Assembly (NCBI GenBank): GCA_020465985.1
Contig: JAANYP010004780.1
Span: forward strand, 1,170,135-1,234,134
DNA from: Centrapalus pauciflorus
Lineage: Eukaryota; Streptophyta; Magnoliopsida; Asterales; Asteraceae
Direction: 5' to 3'
DNA: 64,000 bases
The notes beneath the pieces were generated by a model. It was not told the origin of the DNA. It made no database searches and worked only from the letters and a program-made list of their open reading frames with translations. The position numbers and the translations under genes were made by a program. Every line of letters begins with the position of its first letter. Positions within the stretch are counted from its first letter, which is position 1. Shown piece after piece: positions 35,626 through 47,232 of the stretch.

Positions 35626-37509
35626 TGTAACATCCCAATTTTGAGATAATTGCGTGTAATTATTTTAGTGGATATTTAAATAATTATAATTTTTGTTGGA
35701 CCAATGAGAACTCGATTAGTGGATGTATACGTGTCGGGTTTGTGAGTTACGTGTTTCCGGGTAATTAAATTAGTGGATTAATTGTGTATATGAGTTTGTG
35801 GATTTAAATGGGTTAAGTGGATTTTAATTGTGAAAATGGGGTATCGGGTTCGGGTTATGGGGTCGGAACCCGCTAAAAGTGGAATTAATATATATATGTA
35901 CATCTCCTTTTCCTTTCCATCCTTATCTAAAGTGTGTGAAGTGTGTGTAAAAGTATGTGTGTGCGTATGTGTGCTCTGGAGATCAGAATTGAAGAAGATT
36001 GAAGGGAATTAAGTTGCTGAAATTCATCTCCAATCTTCCTTCTTGTGTTCTTGAGGTAAGAATTTGTGATTTTGGTAGCTAAACCTTGAGGTAATCATGT
36101 GATATGTTGAGGATTTTGGTCTCTGTGATTTATGAGTTGTTATATATGAGTTTTGTGCATATTTTCCTTGCTGAAATTGAGTATGGAGGGTAAAAACCCT
36201 CTGGTTCGGCTATGGAGTTCGAAGGGTAGGGATGTTGCTGTCTGGCAAAAGCGCGGCGCGCAAATGGGAAAAGCGCGGCGCGTAAATCAGTCTGCTAGAG
36301 AATCTTGGTTTAGTTTTATAAAAGAGTTGTGGGTCGTTAATTGGTCGGAGCCCTTCGGGATATTGTTGGATTGAATTATTTGGGATTTTGGGTCTCGATA
36401 GGGATCCCGTAAAAGAGTTTCGGGGATCGATTGTCCGTTCGGGAATATGTTTCGGGTTTAGTTTAATTGTGATAATTGTGTTGGATTTTATTTGAGATTG
36501 TTGAGTTGGGTTTGAATTAAGTTTCCGGGGTACCGTTGGGTCGTTTTGAGTTTGAGTCGGGTTTATGTTCATTATGAGTTTGCGATATGTGTTCGTGGGA
36601 TTTGTATTAACAAGTGGGATCCGTGTGTAATTTCAGGACGAGTCAGCGAATCGAGCCGAGTCAGAGATTCCGGGATTAGTGAGTCGACCAGGTGAGTACC
36701 CGAGTTCTTTTCTAAACCGCGGGACTGTTTTCCGAGTCATGATTGTGCAGTTAGCTTTGTATATGTGTATATTGTGTACTGTGTATGAGACAGGGACGTG
36801 GGCGCCAGATATGATTCTATTTTCCACATATGTGTTATATGTGTGCATGAGATGAGATCCAGTCCGGGGGTCCGTGATGAGTTCCATACGGACGGTGATT
36901 CGCGATGTGAGATCGCGTGGGTTGACTGTCCCTAACAGTCCTTGGAGCGTGTATACACGGCAGGGCCTGTAGCCGGTTCGCGCCCGTGCTACAGGGTTGT
37001 GGCTAACCACCGGTGCGCACGGTCGTTAGCTGGGGAGGAGTCCCCTTCAGTGATATTGTGTGCAGGGCTTCGGATCTCATGCTGAGTGTTCATTCCTGCT
37101 TTATACTGCTGATTGCCAGAGACAGAGATTGAGCTTGTGTTGTGTGTATGTGCTACGTGTTCGCATGCTATGTGTTTACTGTGCAGAGTCTAACCCTCGA
37201 GTACTCACGAGCTTTCGAGCTTACGTATTCGAGTCTTCCGTGTTCAGGGTTTCAGCGAAGGGTTCAGTAGCTGTGCTTGTAGATCTGGGAGCAGGGATTA
37301 TCTGGAAGGCTTTGTGCTAGTTTCGTGTAGCGATCTGTACAGTTCAGCTTACGTGATTAGTGGATTATATGTTAACAGTGTTTATGTAAAAGTTTTAAAT
37401 TATCAGTGAATTCTGTTTATCCTGTGACATGTGTTTAATAGAGCATTGCGATGCTGCCACCTGTGTATTGTAATGACGTGGCATTTCTGAGTTAAGGGAG
37501 GGTGTTACA
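35626..37509 (+). repeat. 5' LTR of element B
   Basis: Contains a 20-bp class direct repeat (AAAGCGCGGCGCG twice near 36248-36286), splice-like signals at 36055, 36637 and 36691, and the conserved block at about 36850-37080. Confidence 0.9.
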
Positions 37510-37512
37510 GCA

Positions 37513-37524
37513 TGGTATCAGAGC
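37513..37524 (+). other. Primer-binding site of element B
   Basis: TGGTATCAGAGC, complementary to initiator methionine tRNA, three bases after the LTR. Confidence 0.92.
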
Positions 37525-37669
37525 TTGTGGTTTGAAGTCTGAGTATCATTAGTGGATGCTTAACTTAAACCTTGTTCCGATCCGTGGGGGATCCATTGCG
37601 ATTGATTTTAGTGGAATTAATTAACCTGGCTTAGTGTATAACGCTGGGTGACCTATCTATGGTTCTCAA

Positions 37670-39040
37670 TTGTTTGGGTTTGTGCAGATAGATATGGCAG
37701 ATCAGGGCGAGGGATCCGGCGCGGGTAAGCTGCCAGAGGACGAGTTCATTCGCAAGTCAGAGCTTCTGGGGGTATTGACAGAGTTTTACAGGCAGCAGAG
37801 AGAGCAGGAGCAGGAACAGGATCAGGGTATGGGATCACGTGCTGGGGGTGGTCAGGATACGGGTACGGGTGCCTCTTCATCTATGTCTCGGCGAGGGGGT
37901 TCGTTCAAAGATTTCATGACCGGGAATCCGCCAGAGTTTAGAGGCGGTGGTGAGCCAGGGATGGCTATGGCATGGGAGCGTGAGGTGGAGGTTGCCTTTA
38001 GAGTTGCGCACGTGGAGCCGAGAGATATGGTCGGTTATGCGACCTATCTGTTGAGGGGAGGGGCGTCACAGTGGTGGCAGTCTATAGAGTCAGCGATGAC
38101 ATCTTCTGCGGCGTACGCGATGACGTGGGATCAGTTCAGGGCTGTGTTCGAGCTACAGTATATTCCGAGAGACGAGAGGCGAGAGATGGAGCGGCGATTC
38201 CTTCACCTACAGCAAGGAGAGATGACGGTGCAGCAGTACGTGGACCGGTTCAATGAGTACTCCCAGTTTGCAACTCATTACATCGCCACTGAGCAACGAA
38301 GAATCGATGCGTTTGTTGATGGACTGCGAGCGGATATCAGAGAGTTCGTTGGGATGCACGAGACTTCTACCTTCGCCAGAGCGTTAGAGATGGCCCGCAT
38401 AAGGGAGCGGGAGATAGCCAAGCAGAGGGAGGAGCCATCTTCTCAGCGTCGACGTGCGAGGACTCCTGAGCGGTCCTCGAGAGATCGGAGGCATTCTAGA
38501 GACGATTCCAGAGAGCGGCGTTCGGGACTGAGTTCAAGAGACAGACGAGATCAAGATAGAGACAGAGACAGAGACATGGAACAGAGGTCGAGTGGACCGG
38601 GGCGGAGCCAGAGATCAGATCGGCAGAGTCAGAGGCAAAGTTCGAGATATACAGAGCAGAGTCAGAGCAGCGTAGGGCAGAGGCCTCGAGATGGGGGCGA
38701 TAGGGGAGACAGTTCAGCTGGAGATCGAGAGTGCTTGAGATGCAACCGTCGCCATAGTGGGCCGTGCGTGCCTAGGTGTTATCGATGCGGCCAGCGTGGG
38801 CATGCTACCGCCACGTGTACAGTTCCAGAGCCATTGTGCTTCCGTTGTGGGAGGCCGGGGCACAGGGTGCGAGACTGTCCAGAGTTGGGATCAGCGGTGC
38901 AGGGTGCGAGTTCTAGTGGGGCCGGAGCAGAGCCGTCGTCATCCGGTCGTCGTGATATTGGGGCGAGGGGTCGGGTATTTCAGGCGACTACAGAGGCAGC
39001 TCGAGATGATGCTGATATGGTTTCGGGTATGTCTTTCTGA
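37670..39040 (+). CDS. gag: Gag polyprotein of LTR element B (no pol)
   Basis: An open frame of 456 codons, strongly similar throughout to the gag of element A, with shared Retrotrans_gag-like core, basic RD/RS-rich linker and two CCHC knuckles at residues 370-383 (CYRCGQRGHATATC) and 390-403. The linker differs mainly in the number of RD dipeptides. Met9 at 37694 (MADQGEG) is the likelier start: the sequence before it ends TTTGTGCAG, a good splice acceptor, and both elements keep it. No pol frame follows; 39041-39986 is non-coding. Two intact gags in separately inserted pol-less elements suggest gag is under selection. Confidence 0.9.
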   Translation: MFGFVQIDMADQGEGSGAGKLPEDEFIRKSELLGVLTEFYRQQREQEQEQDQGMGSRAGGGQDTGTGASSSMSRRGGSFKDFMTGNPPEFRGGGEPGMAMAWEREVEVAFRVAHVEPRDMVGYATYLLRGGASQWWQSIESAMTSSAAYAMTWDQFRAVFELQYIPRDERREMERRFLHLQQGEMTVQQYVDRFNEYSQFATHYIATEQRRIDAFVDGLRADIREFVGMHETSTFARALEMARIREREIAKQREEPSSQRRRARTPERSSRDRRHSRDDSRERRSGLSSRDRRDQDRDRDRDMEQRSSGPGRSQRSDRQSQRQSSRYTEQSQSSVGQRPRDGGDRGDSSAGDRECLRCNRRHSGPCVPRCYRCGQRGHATATCTVPEPLCFRCGRPGHRVRDCPELGSAVQGASSSGAGAEPSSSGRRDIGARGRVFQATTEAARDDADMVSGMSF

Positions 39041-39986
39041 GCTTGCTGTAAGTGTGTGTCAGTTGTGGGGCGGGTTATTGGGTTATGTCTGCGATAAGTG
39101 TATGTGTTTTGTTACGTGTGACTGTTCTGTTATGTCTGTGATTATGTGGCCCAGTGATAGAGATATGGAAGGGTTGTGTATGGGTTATATGGGATTGTTA
39201 TATCTGGGTATGTGTGTGAGAGTGAGATATATCGTGGTAAGATGGGTTATCAGAGTTCTGGGATTGGGCATTGTGCTATGTTGGATGGATTAATCCTGTT
39301 GAGTTATGTGAGCCATGCGAGTATTTATTGCGAATTTGTTGTGATGGGCTAGTGGATTATCATATTGATAGTGGATTTAAATTCTTGTGTGTGTGCCATC
39401 CATATCTATGATATTGCGTATTATGAGATGCGTTTATCGGTTGTGGTGGAAAGAGTTGAGAATTTTGTCGTGATAGTGGATTAGTATATTGAGAGTGGAT
39501 TTAATCTTTTTATGAGTTAACCATATTTATGAGCTTGCGTTTAGTGATTCGATGGAGATGTCTTTATGTGTTGTGTTAGTGGATAATCTATACAGAGTTA
39601 TGCGGGTATGTGATGAGGGAGAGCGAAGACCGATGGATTGAGATCATATGCGGATTGAGTGGCTTATGAGGTGACGCCACGTGAAGATTCTGTGAATAGA
39701 GGATTTATCAGTTGCCGATATGTGAATTAGGGGATTTAATTGAGTTATTAGTGGATTGTCTAATTGAGTTAAAGATTCGAGGGAGTCGACTTGTTTTAAA
39801 AGTTGAAATAGAGACGTGTATTAGTGATGATTGTGCCAATCCGAGTTCAAATGCGAATTTATCAAGAGTTGTTGATGATGTCGAGAATTGTGAGTCAACA
39901 TTTCGGGGATTTGATTTAGAGATGTGTAATTGCGAATGGGCTTGCGATAGATTCCGGGGACGGAATCTTTTTAAGAGGGGAGGATT
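39041..39986 (+). other. Non-coding 3' interior and purine tract of element B
   Basis: The word TAGTGGAT or AGTGGATT recurs (39350, 39369, 39475, 39582, 39749 and others). The polypurine tract is at 39970-39986. An open frame at 39712-40005 crosses into the LTR and is judged accidental. Confidence 0.7.
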
Positions 39987-41871
39987 TGTAACATCCCAAT
40001 TTTGAGATAATTGCGTGTAATTATTTTAGTGGATATTTAAATAATTATAATTTTTGTTGGACCAATGAGAACTCGATTAGTGGATGTATACGTGTCGGGT
40101 TTGTGAGTTACGTGTTTCCGGGTAATTAAATTAGTGGATTAATTGTGTATATGAGTTTGTGGATTTAAATGGGTTAAGTGGATTTTAATTGTGAAAATGG
40201 GGTATCGGGTTCGGGTTATGGGGTCGGAACCCGCTAAAAGTGGAATTAATATATATATGTACATCTCCTTTTCCTTTCCATCCTTATCTAAAGTGTGTGA
40301 AGTGTGTGTAAAAGTATGTGTGTGCGTATGTGTGCTCTGGAGATCAGAATTGAAGAAGATTGAAGGGAATTAAGTTGCTGAAATTCATCTCCAATCTTCC
40401 TTCTTGTGTTCTTGAGGTAAGAATTTGTGATTTTGGTAGCTAAACCTTGAGGTAATCATGTGATATGTTGAGGATTTTGGTCTCTGTGATTTATGAGTTG
40501 TTATATATGAGTTTTGTGCATATTTTCCTTGCTGAAATTGAGTATGGAGGGTAAAAACCCTCTGGTTCGGCTATGGAGTTCGAAGGGTAGGGATGTTGCT
40601 GTCTGGCAAAAGCGCGGCGCGCAAATGGGAAAAGCGCGGCGCGTAAATCAGTCTGCTAGAGAATCTTGGTTTAGTTTTATAAAAGAGTTGTGGGTCGTTA
40701 ATTGGTCGGAGCCCTTCGGGATATTGTTGGATTGAATTATTTGGGATTTTGGGTCTCGATAGGGATCCCGTAAAAGAGTTTCGGGGATCGATTGTCCGTT
40801 CGGGAATATGTTTCGGGTTTAGTTTAATTGTGATAATTGTGTTGGATTTTATTTGAGATTGTTGAGTTGGGTTTGAATTAAGTTTCCGGGGTACCGTTGG
40901 GTCGTTTTGAGTTTGAGTCGGGTTTATGTTCATTATGAGTTTGCGATATGTGTTCGTGGGATTTGTATTAACAAGTGGGATCCGTGTGTAATTTCAGGGA
41001 CGAGTCAGCGAATCGAGCCGAGTCAGAGATTCCGGGATTAGTGAGTCGACCAGGTGAGTACCCGAGTTCTTTTCTAAACCGCGGGACTGTTTTCCGAGTC
41101 ATGATTGTGCAGTTAGCTTTGTATATGTGTATATTGTGTACTGTGTATGAGACAGGGACGTGGGCGCCAGGTATGATTCTATTTTCCACATATGTGTTAT
41201 ATGTGTGCATGAGATGAGATCCAGTCCGGGGGTCCGTGATGAGTTCCATACGGACGCTGATTCGTGATGTGAGATCGCGTGGGTTGACGGTCCCTAACAG
41301 TCCTTGGAGCGTGTATACACGGCAGGGCCTGTAGCCGGTTCGCGCCCGTGCTACAGGGTTGTGGCTAACCACCGGTGCGCACGGTCGTTAGCTGGGGAGG
41401 AGTCCCCTTCAGTGATATTGTGTGCAGGGCTTCGGATCTCATGCTGAGTGTTCATTCCTGCTTTATACTGCTGATTGCCAGAGACAGAGATTGAGCTTGT
41501 GTTGTGTGTATGTGCTACGTGTTCGCATGCTATGTGTTTACTGTGCAGAGTCTAACCCTCGAGTACTCACGAGCTTTCGAGCTTACGTATTCGAGTCTTC
41601 CGTGTTCAGGGTTTCAGCGAAGGGTTCAGTAGCTGTGCTTGTAGATCTGGGAGCAGGGATTATCTGGAAGGCTTTGTGCTAGTTTCGTGTAGCGATCTGT
41701 ACAGTTCAGCTTATGTGATTAGTGGATTATATGTTAACAGTGTTTATGTAAAAGTTTTAAATTATCAGTGAATTCTGTTTATCCTGTGACATGTGTTTAA
41801 TAGAGCATTGCGATGCTGCCACCTGTGTATTGTAATGACGTGGCATTTCCGGGATCGGGGAGGGTGTTACA
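39987..41871 (+). repeat. 3' LTR of element B
   Basis: Nearly identical to the 5' LTR over its first 1 kb. Differences concentrate in the last 900 bp, including a cluster in the final 30 bp (TTTCCGGGATCGGGG versus TTTCTGAGTTAAGGG). Confidence 0.9.
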
Positions 41872-42339
<468 letters not shown>

Positions 42340-45314
42340 CTAAAAGAATCATGTTTTAAGTTTAGATCTTTTGAACTTTTTAAAATAAGATGTAAATGTT
42401 TTTAAATCATAAAATAAATTAAATCTATTACGTACTCTTTTAAATTAAATGATTTTTAATAATAATTAAAACATCTATAAAAACATATAAATTGTTATTC
42501 TAATCATTTTGGTAATTAAAAGTTAAATATAAAATAGTGTATTAAGTTTATATTTTCTTTTCGAAAATTTTAAAAAACATTAAACGTTTTCGTAAACAAT
42601 AAAATATATTTAAACTTTTCAAAATTTTGCTATTTTTCTAGAACTTTAAAAAAAATCATAAAATTTTCAAAAAATGTTTAAATATTTTATTTAGAACTTT
42701 TTTAATAAACGCTTAAAAATTTTAAACTTTTCAATAAATTAAACTTTTAAAATATTTTAAGTTACTAAAAGAATGATTCAAAGCGTTAAATTATAAAAAA
42801 TTTTAAATGTTTACTGAAAGTGTTAAAAAATTGTTTATGTAAAAAAAATTAAAAACGTCAAAGAGATTTTAATATTTTTTGACATTGATTACATTTATTC
42901 TCTGAATTAAAAAAATACTTTTGTTTAAACTTTAAAAATCTAAACTCAAAACGTTACTTTTTAGTTAGTAATAATAATAATGATGCATTTGCCTTTACTA
43001 ATACTTTATTATTTAATTTATATATTTATATTAAATTAAATATACTTATATTTTTTATATTTAGATTTGTTAATTATTTAACAAAAATAGAATTAATAAA
43101 AGAACAACTTTATTAAAAATTATTAAACACTAAGGGTAAAATGATCATTTTAAATGGTCAAATGATAAAAATTCGTAACAAAACTTCAACTACAAGGACT
43201 GTCAGTGTAATTTTTAAAGTTAAATGACATAATCCATAATTTATAGTAAACCACAGGGACGAAGTTTGTAATTTACCCTAGAACATATGTATATAATAAA
43301 GAGTTTATTATGAAAAAAAAGGTTACATACATTCATGTATTTTTTGCGTTTTTATCTCTTCATGTTATTTCTTCTAGAAAAGTCCTCAGGTTACGTTTTT
43401 TTTTCTGACTTAGTAAAAGAATAACATTAGTGACAAAAACGCAAAACCGTAAAGACATATTGGTTTTTTTTATTTAAAAAACATGCGTTAAATTTTATAC
43501 ATATGTTTTGTCCTATATGATTATATAACCTATGATGAAAATTAATAGAATTTGAATTTTCTTTTAATGTTTTTAAAACTTTAACGTTGCGTTCTCGAGG
43601 GTGGAAAGAAAATAAAGGAGAGGAATGTATATTTTCTTTCCTTTGGTTTCTCCCCACTTTTGGGAGGAAAATTTTAGAGCAAAAAACACTACAATTTCAT
43701 TCCTTTACATCCTAAAAAATAAAAAAACACACAAACAAATTTCATTTTTCTTGATTTCGTTTCTATTCCACTGTTAAAAAAGTTTTTAGAACACTTCGTA
43801 AATTATAAAGAGAAATAACAAAAATATATTTGAACTCTCTTCAAATTTATGATTAAAGGAACTAATAATTTATATCTATTCACAATACAAATTATGTTTC
43901 AATACTTCACAACCAATACCATTAGCCGATACCAAATATCATATACTACCTTACAAAATATACTAATGATTTGAATTTAAATTCCAACTAATTTGAATTT
44001 CATTATGAACCAAACACATCTTAGTAGTATGTTTAGAACTTTAAATTATAAAGATAAGTAACTAAAATTAAATTAAATTCTATCAATATATGGATAAAAA
44101 AAACTATCATTGCTAGATTACAATAATTCACAACTCATACCTCGCCAATATCAAACATCATATGTTTCACCCGCGAGACGCATTCGTAAATAAATTTTGA
44201 ATTTCAAATTCAATTTTTATTATTCAAATCAAATGTGTTAAAAAGTCATTGATTTGGCCTCACTTGAAGTTGAACTCTTTACACCACTACAAAAATATTC
44301 TTATTCATTTAAAGAATCAGGATTTGATAATTATCGATTAGAACATATGATTTAAAGTAATAAATGTTGATCAAACACTTGATTCATGATTAACCTCATA
44401 TGATGCCTTGAATCGTTGATTGATTGAATTTGAGGGCAAAGAAACAATTATAATGATATAATTCGATTCACATTATTAATAAATATTCATCCTCATGACA
44501 TGTATGGCTTAGGGAGCGTTTAATCGTTAATGAACATTCATTTCCATTGCATGTTTGACTGTCAATTCCTTTCAAACAAACTAGCTATTTCATTCACAAA
44601 AGGAATGTATTTTCCATGGGAGGTTGTTAATGAATGAACATTTCATTCTCATGATATGTGTTCTTTTTTAACTCAAATCTATCATATTAACCCAACCCCA
44701 CCTATACCTTATCCACCCCATCTTATCTTATTATACCTCACCCATCACTCATATTCCACTCTACCATACCGCACCCACCTTATCCTATCATTAATTTACA
44801 CGTTCCACCAAACTTACATCTTTTTTCATCCTAATATTACACGTACCTTATATATATTCACCCCACTCTATCTGAATTCAATTCATTTCGTATCAACCAA
44901 ACAAGCTACAGTATTTGGATTCAGACATATTTCATTAATTTGACAGATTTTCCAACCGGCATAAACATATGAGAGCCAAACGTCACCTTACTGTTTAAAT
45001 TATCCGTTAACGATTGTTGACCTATTAAACATGTTAAATATAGTATATTGTGTGAGACAAAAAATGTTGATGAACTTAACCAGTAAAAAAATGTTTAAAA
45101 CCTTAATTGTAAAAATTAAAAAAAAAATTTCCAACATAATACTAAAAATAAAACCGAAACCAACTTCCAAATAAAATTTACCCACTTTTAACAACACCGG
45201 ATATGCATATGCATAAGTAACAAAAGGGTGAATCTATAGAGAAAAAAACATTAGTAACCTTGAAAATCAATAGCCTATTTTAAACTTTTAATCAAGATTA
45301 AGGGCACCCTGGCC
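42340..45314. repeat. Segmental duplication copy 2, non-coding part
   Basis: Corresponds to 20930-22426 joined to 29134-30598. At about 43850-43860 the sequence TTATGATTAAAGGAAC is the empty, unduplicated target of LTR element A, showing the duplication is older than that insertion. Confidence 0.88.
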
Positions 45315-46825
45315 TTAATTCCTTAACTCAAACGGAGATTCAGAAACATCTATGGATCTTTCGTCTTCTTCTTTGATGTTGTTAATCATAAGAGCAACTT
45401 GGCTTATGCTAGGCCTCGCAGAAGGAGAGCGATCAACGCATTTTATGGCGACTTGCAGCAGGTTCACCATTCTTTCTTCGCTTGCACCTTCTTGTATCAG
45501 GGCTCGATCAAACACTTCTACGGTCCATTCTTCTTTAACCACCGAAACAACCCACGTCGTGAGATCCATCCCACTGTTTTGAACCATGGGCATCTTTCCT
45601 TTTAAGAGCTCAAGAAGAATAACTCCAAACGCATGAATATCGGCTCTGAATGCAGATTCACCTTGATCGGCATTGAATCGGAAGCTGTTATTAGCGGATG
45701 GTGTATTGTCGGAATTGTCCACTGTCATTAGACCGTACTCACTGATGCAGGGCTCCATGTTCTTGTTAAGTAAAATGTTCGAGGACTTGAGGTTTCCGTG
45801 AGCAACACCGTCTGGACGAAGCTCATCATGCATGAATGCCAAAGCTTCGGCTATCGTGGATGCAACTACAAGCCTAGTGTTCCAATCAAACGTTTGACCC
45901 ATCGACATTCCTGCAAATTGTTTTTGTACGTTAACAGACTTCATGAACCGTTTGCTCGTGAGGTTAATAGCAGTGAGAAAGGGAAAGATTTAGAAATTAA
46001 CCAGGAGACGGGAAGGAAAGAAAGGTACCATGAAGATGCTTGAAGAGACTTCCATTAGGTTGATACTCATAGACCAAAAGCTTCTCCTGTCGAGAACAAT
46101 AAAATGCGACAACTGGCAACAAATTTGGATGTTTCACTTGATTCAACCTTTTCATCCGTAGCTTGAAATCATTCGAGGGTAACGACCAATCTTTGATCCT
46201 TTTCACTGCAAGCGTCATTCCCTGTTCTTCGCAGTTCACCTTATACACGCTCCCGTGCTTCCCTCTTCCCAGCAATTCTGCAGGTGCCTTCAACAGTTCT
46301 TCAAATTTCAACCCATTCACTTCTGGACTTGTAAGAATTATCAGAGAAGACGAAACGGGTGTGTCCTCTATTGAATTACCAATAAAAGCTTCAGATTTAC
46401 TCATAGCAACACTTTTAAGCTCATTTGATTAAAAAGGTATGTGTTGGGGAAGCATCTTCTTTCGACTGATAATGATCAGCTTATTTGATTAATTCCTCCT
46501 TTTTCTTTCCCTTTTTACATACCTTGAGGATGATAATGAGAAAAATGGCAAAACCGACGATTGCATAACCCATGTACATAAGGATTTCGGCCGAACTTGG
46601 CCCACTCTTTTTTGAATCATCCGAGGCATCTGAATTCTGTGCGGTGTGTGGGGGTGTGGCTTCCGGGCTATCACACTTGTTTGGCATTGGTTTGCCGCAT
46701 AACTGAGGATTGCCAAGATAACTGGTAGCAGTAAAACGGTCACCCCCTGGTGGAATTGGACCAGAGAAATTATTGTTGGAGACATTAAAGGCAGCTAAAT
46801 TAGAGAAGTCAAATTCGGGTATGGA
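45315..46825 (-). pseudogene. Truncated LRR-III receptor-kinase pseudogene (copy 2)
   Basis: Paralogue of the gene at 30599-32663, offset by 14,716 bp over the kinase exons. The exon 2 equivalent 45315-45910 is open and about as conserved as its partner. The exon 1 remnant 46029-46825 has a one-base insertion in an A run near 46433 (frameshift), an in-frame stop where copy 1 has IIKEADN (Glu codon to TAA, near 46481), and ends abruptly at the codons for SIPEF (about residue 185). Signal peptide, most LRRs and promoter are missing. Beyond 46825 the sequence belongs to the 3' flank of the ubiquitin-conjugating gene. The intact kinase part could still be transcribed but cannot make a receptor. 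Confidence 0.88.
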
Positions 46826-47232
46826 AGAGTCATGAAGTCCCCTGCACCTTGACTCAATCTTCTATAGACTTCGTCTTCCTGATGACATCGTCATGTCTGC
46901 TAAAGAAAGAGAGATGATATTATCAAAAAAAGACGGTTTGAAGAAAAAACGGAGAAGCAAACGAGAGAAGTAGCTACACAATATTCATTGTCATAAAACA
47001 CAAACTCCAATTTATAATCATCATTAAATAATCCAGGGTGATGAGTGAAACTTATAAGTTTTCATTACACATCTATGGCAGGCATCATTGGCTCTGCTTT
47101 CGCTCTAAATTTACAAGCAGCTATGTGAAAAAAAGCCTGATAAGAGGGCCAAGATAAAAACAAATATTTTCATATATTGTTCTGGAGTACTTTATGTCCT
47201 TATGGGTCTGCGTTTCCTGCAACATCTTCACT
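46826..47232 (-). other. 3' flank of the E2 gene
   Basis: Unrelated to the duplication. Probably includes the 3' UTR of the minus-strand E2 gene. No other gene seen. Confidence 0.4.

Larger units (their letters stand above)
35626..41871 (+). mobile_element. TR-GAG type LTR retrotransposon B
   Basis: The LTRs are 35626-37509 (1,884 bp) and 39987-41871 (1,885 bp), with TGTAACA...TGTTACA ends. The primer-binding site TGGTATCAGAGC is at 37513-37524 and the purine tract AAGAGGGGAGGATT directly precedes the 3' LTR. The interior encodes only gag, as in element A, and lies in the opposite orientation to it. LTR sequence is clearly homologous to A but diverged outside one conserved block. The five bases on the two sides (CTATA and TACTA) do not match, so no target duplication is evident. 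Confidence 0.9.

Noticed and set aside
36153..37320. Open frames in the LTRs of element B
   Set aside because: Same reason: LTR sequence with no homology to known proteins; not conserved as a frame in element A.
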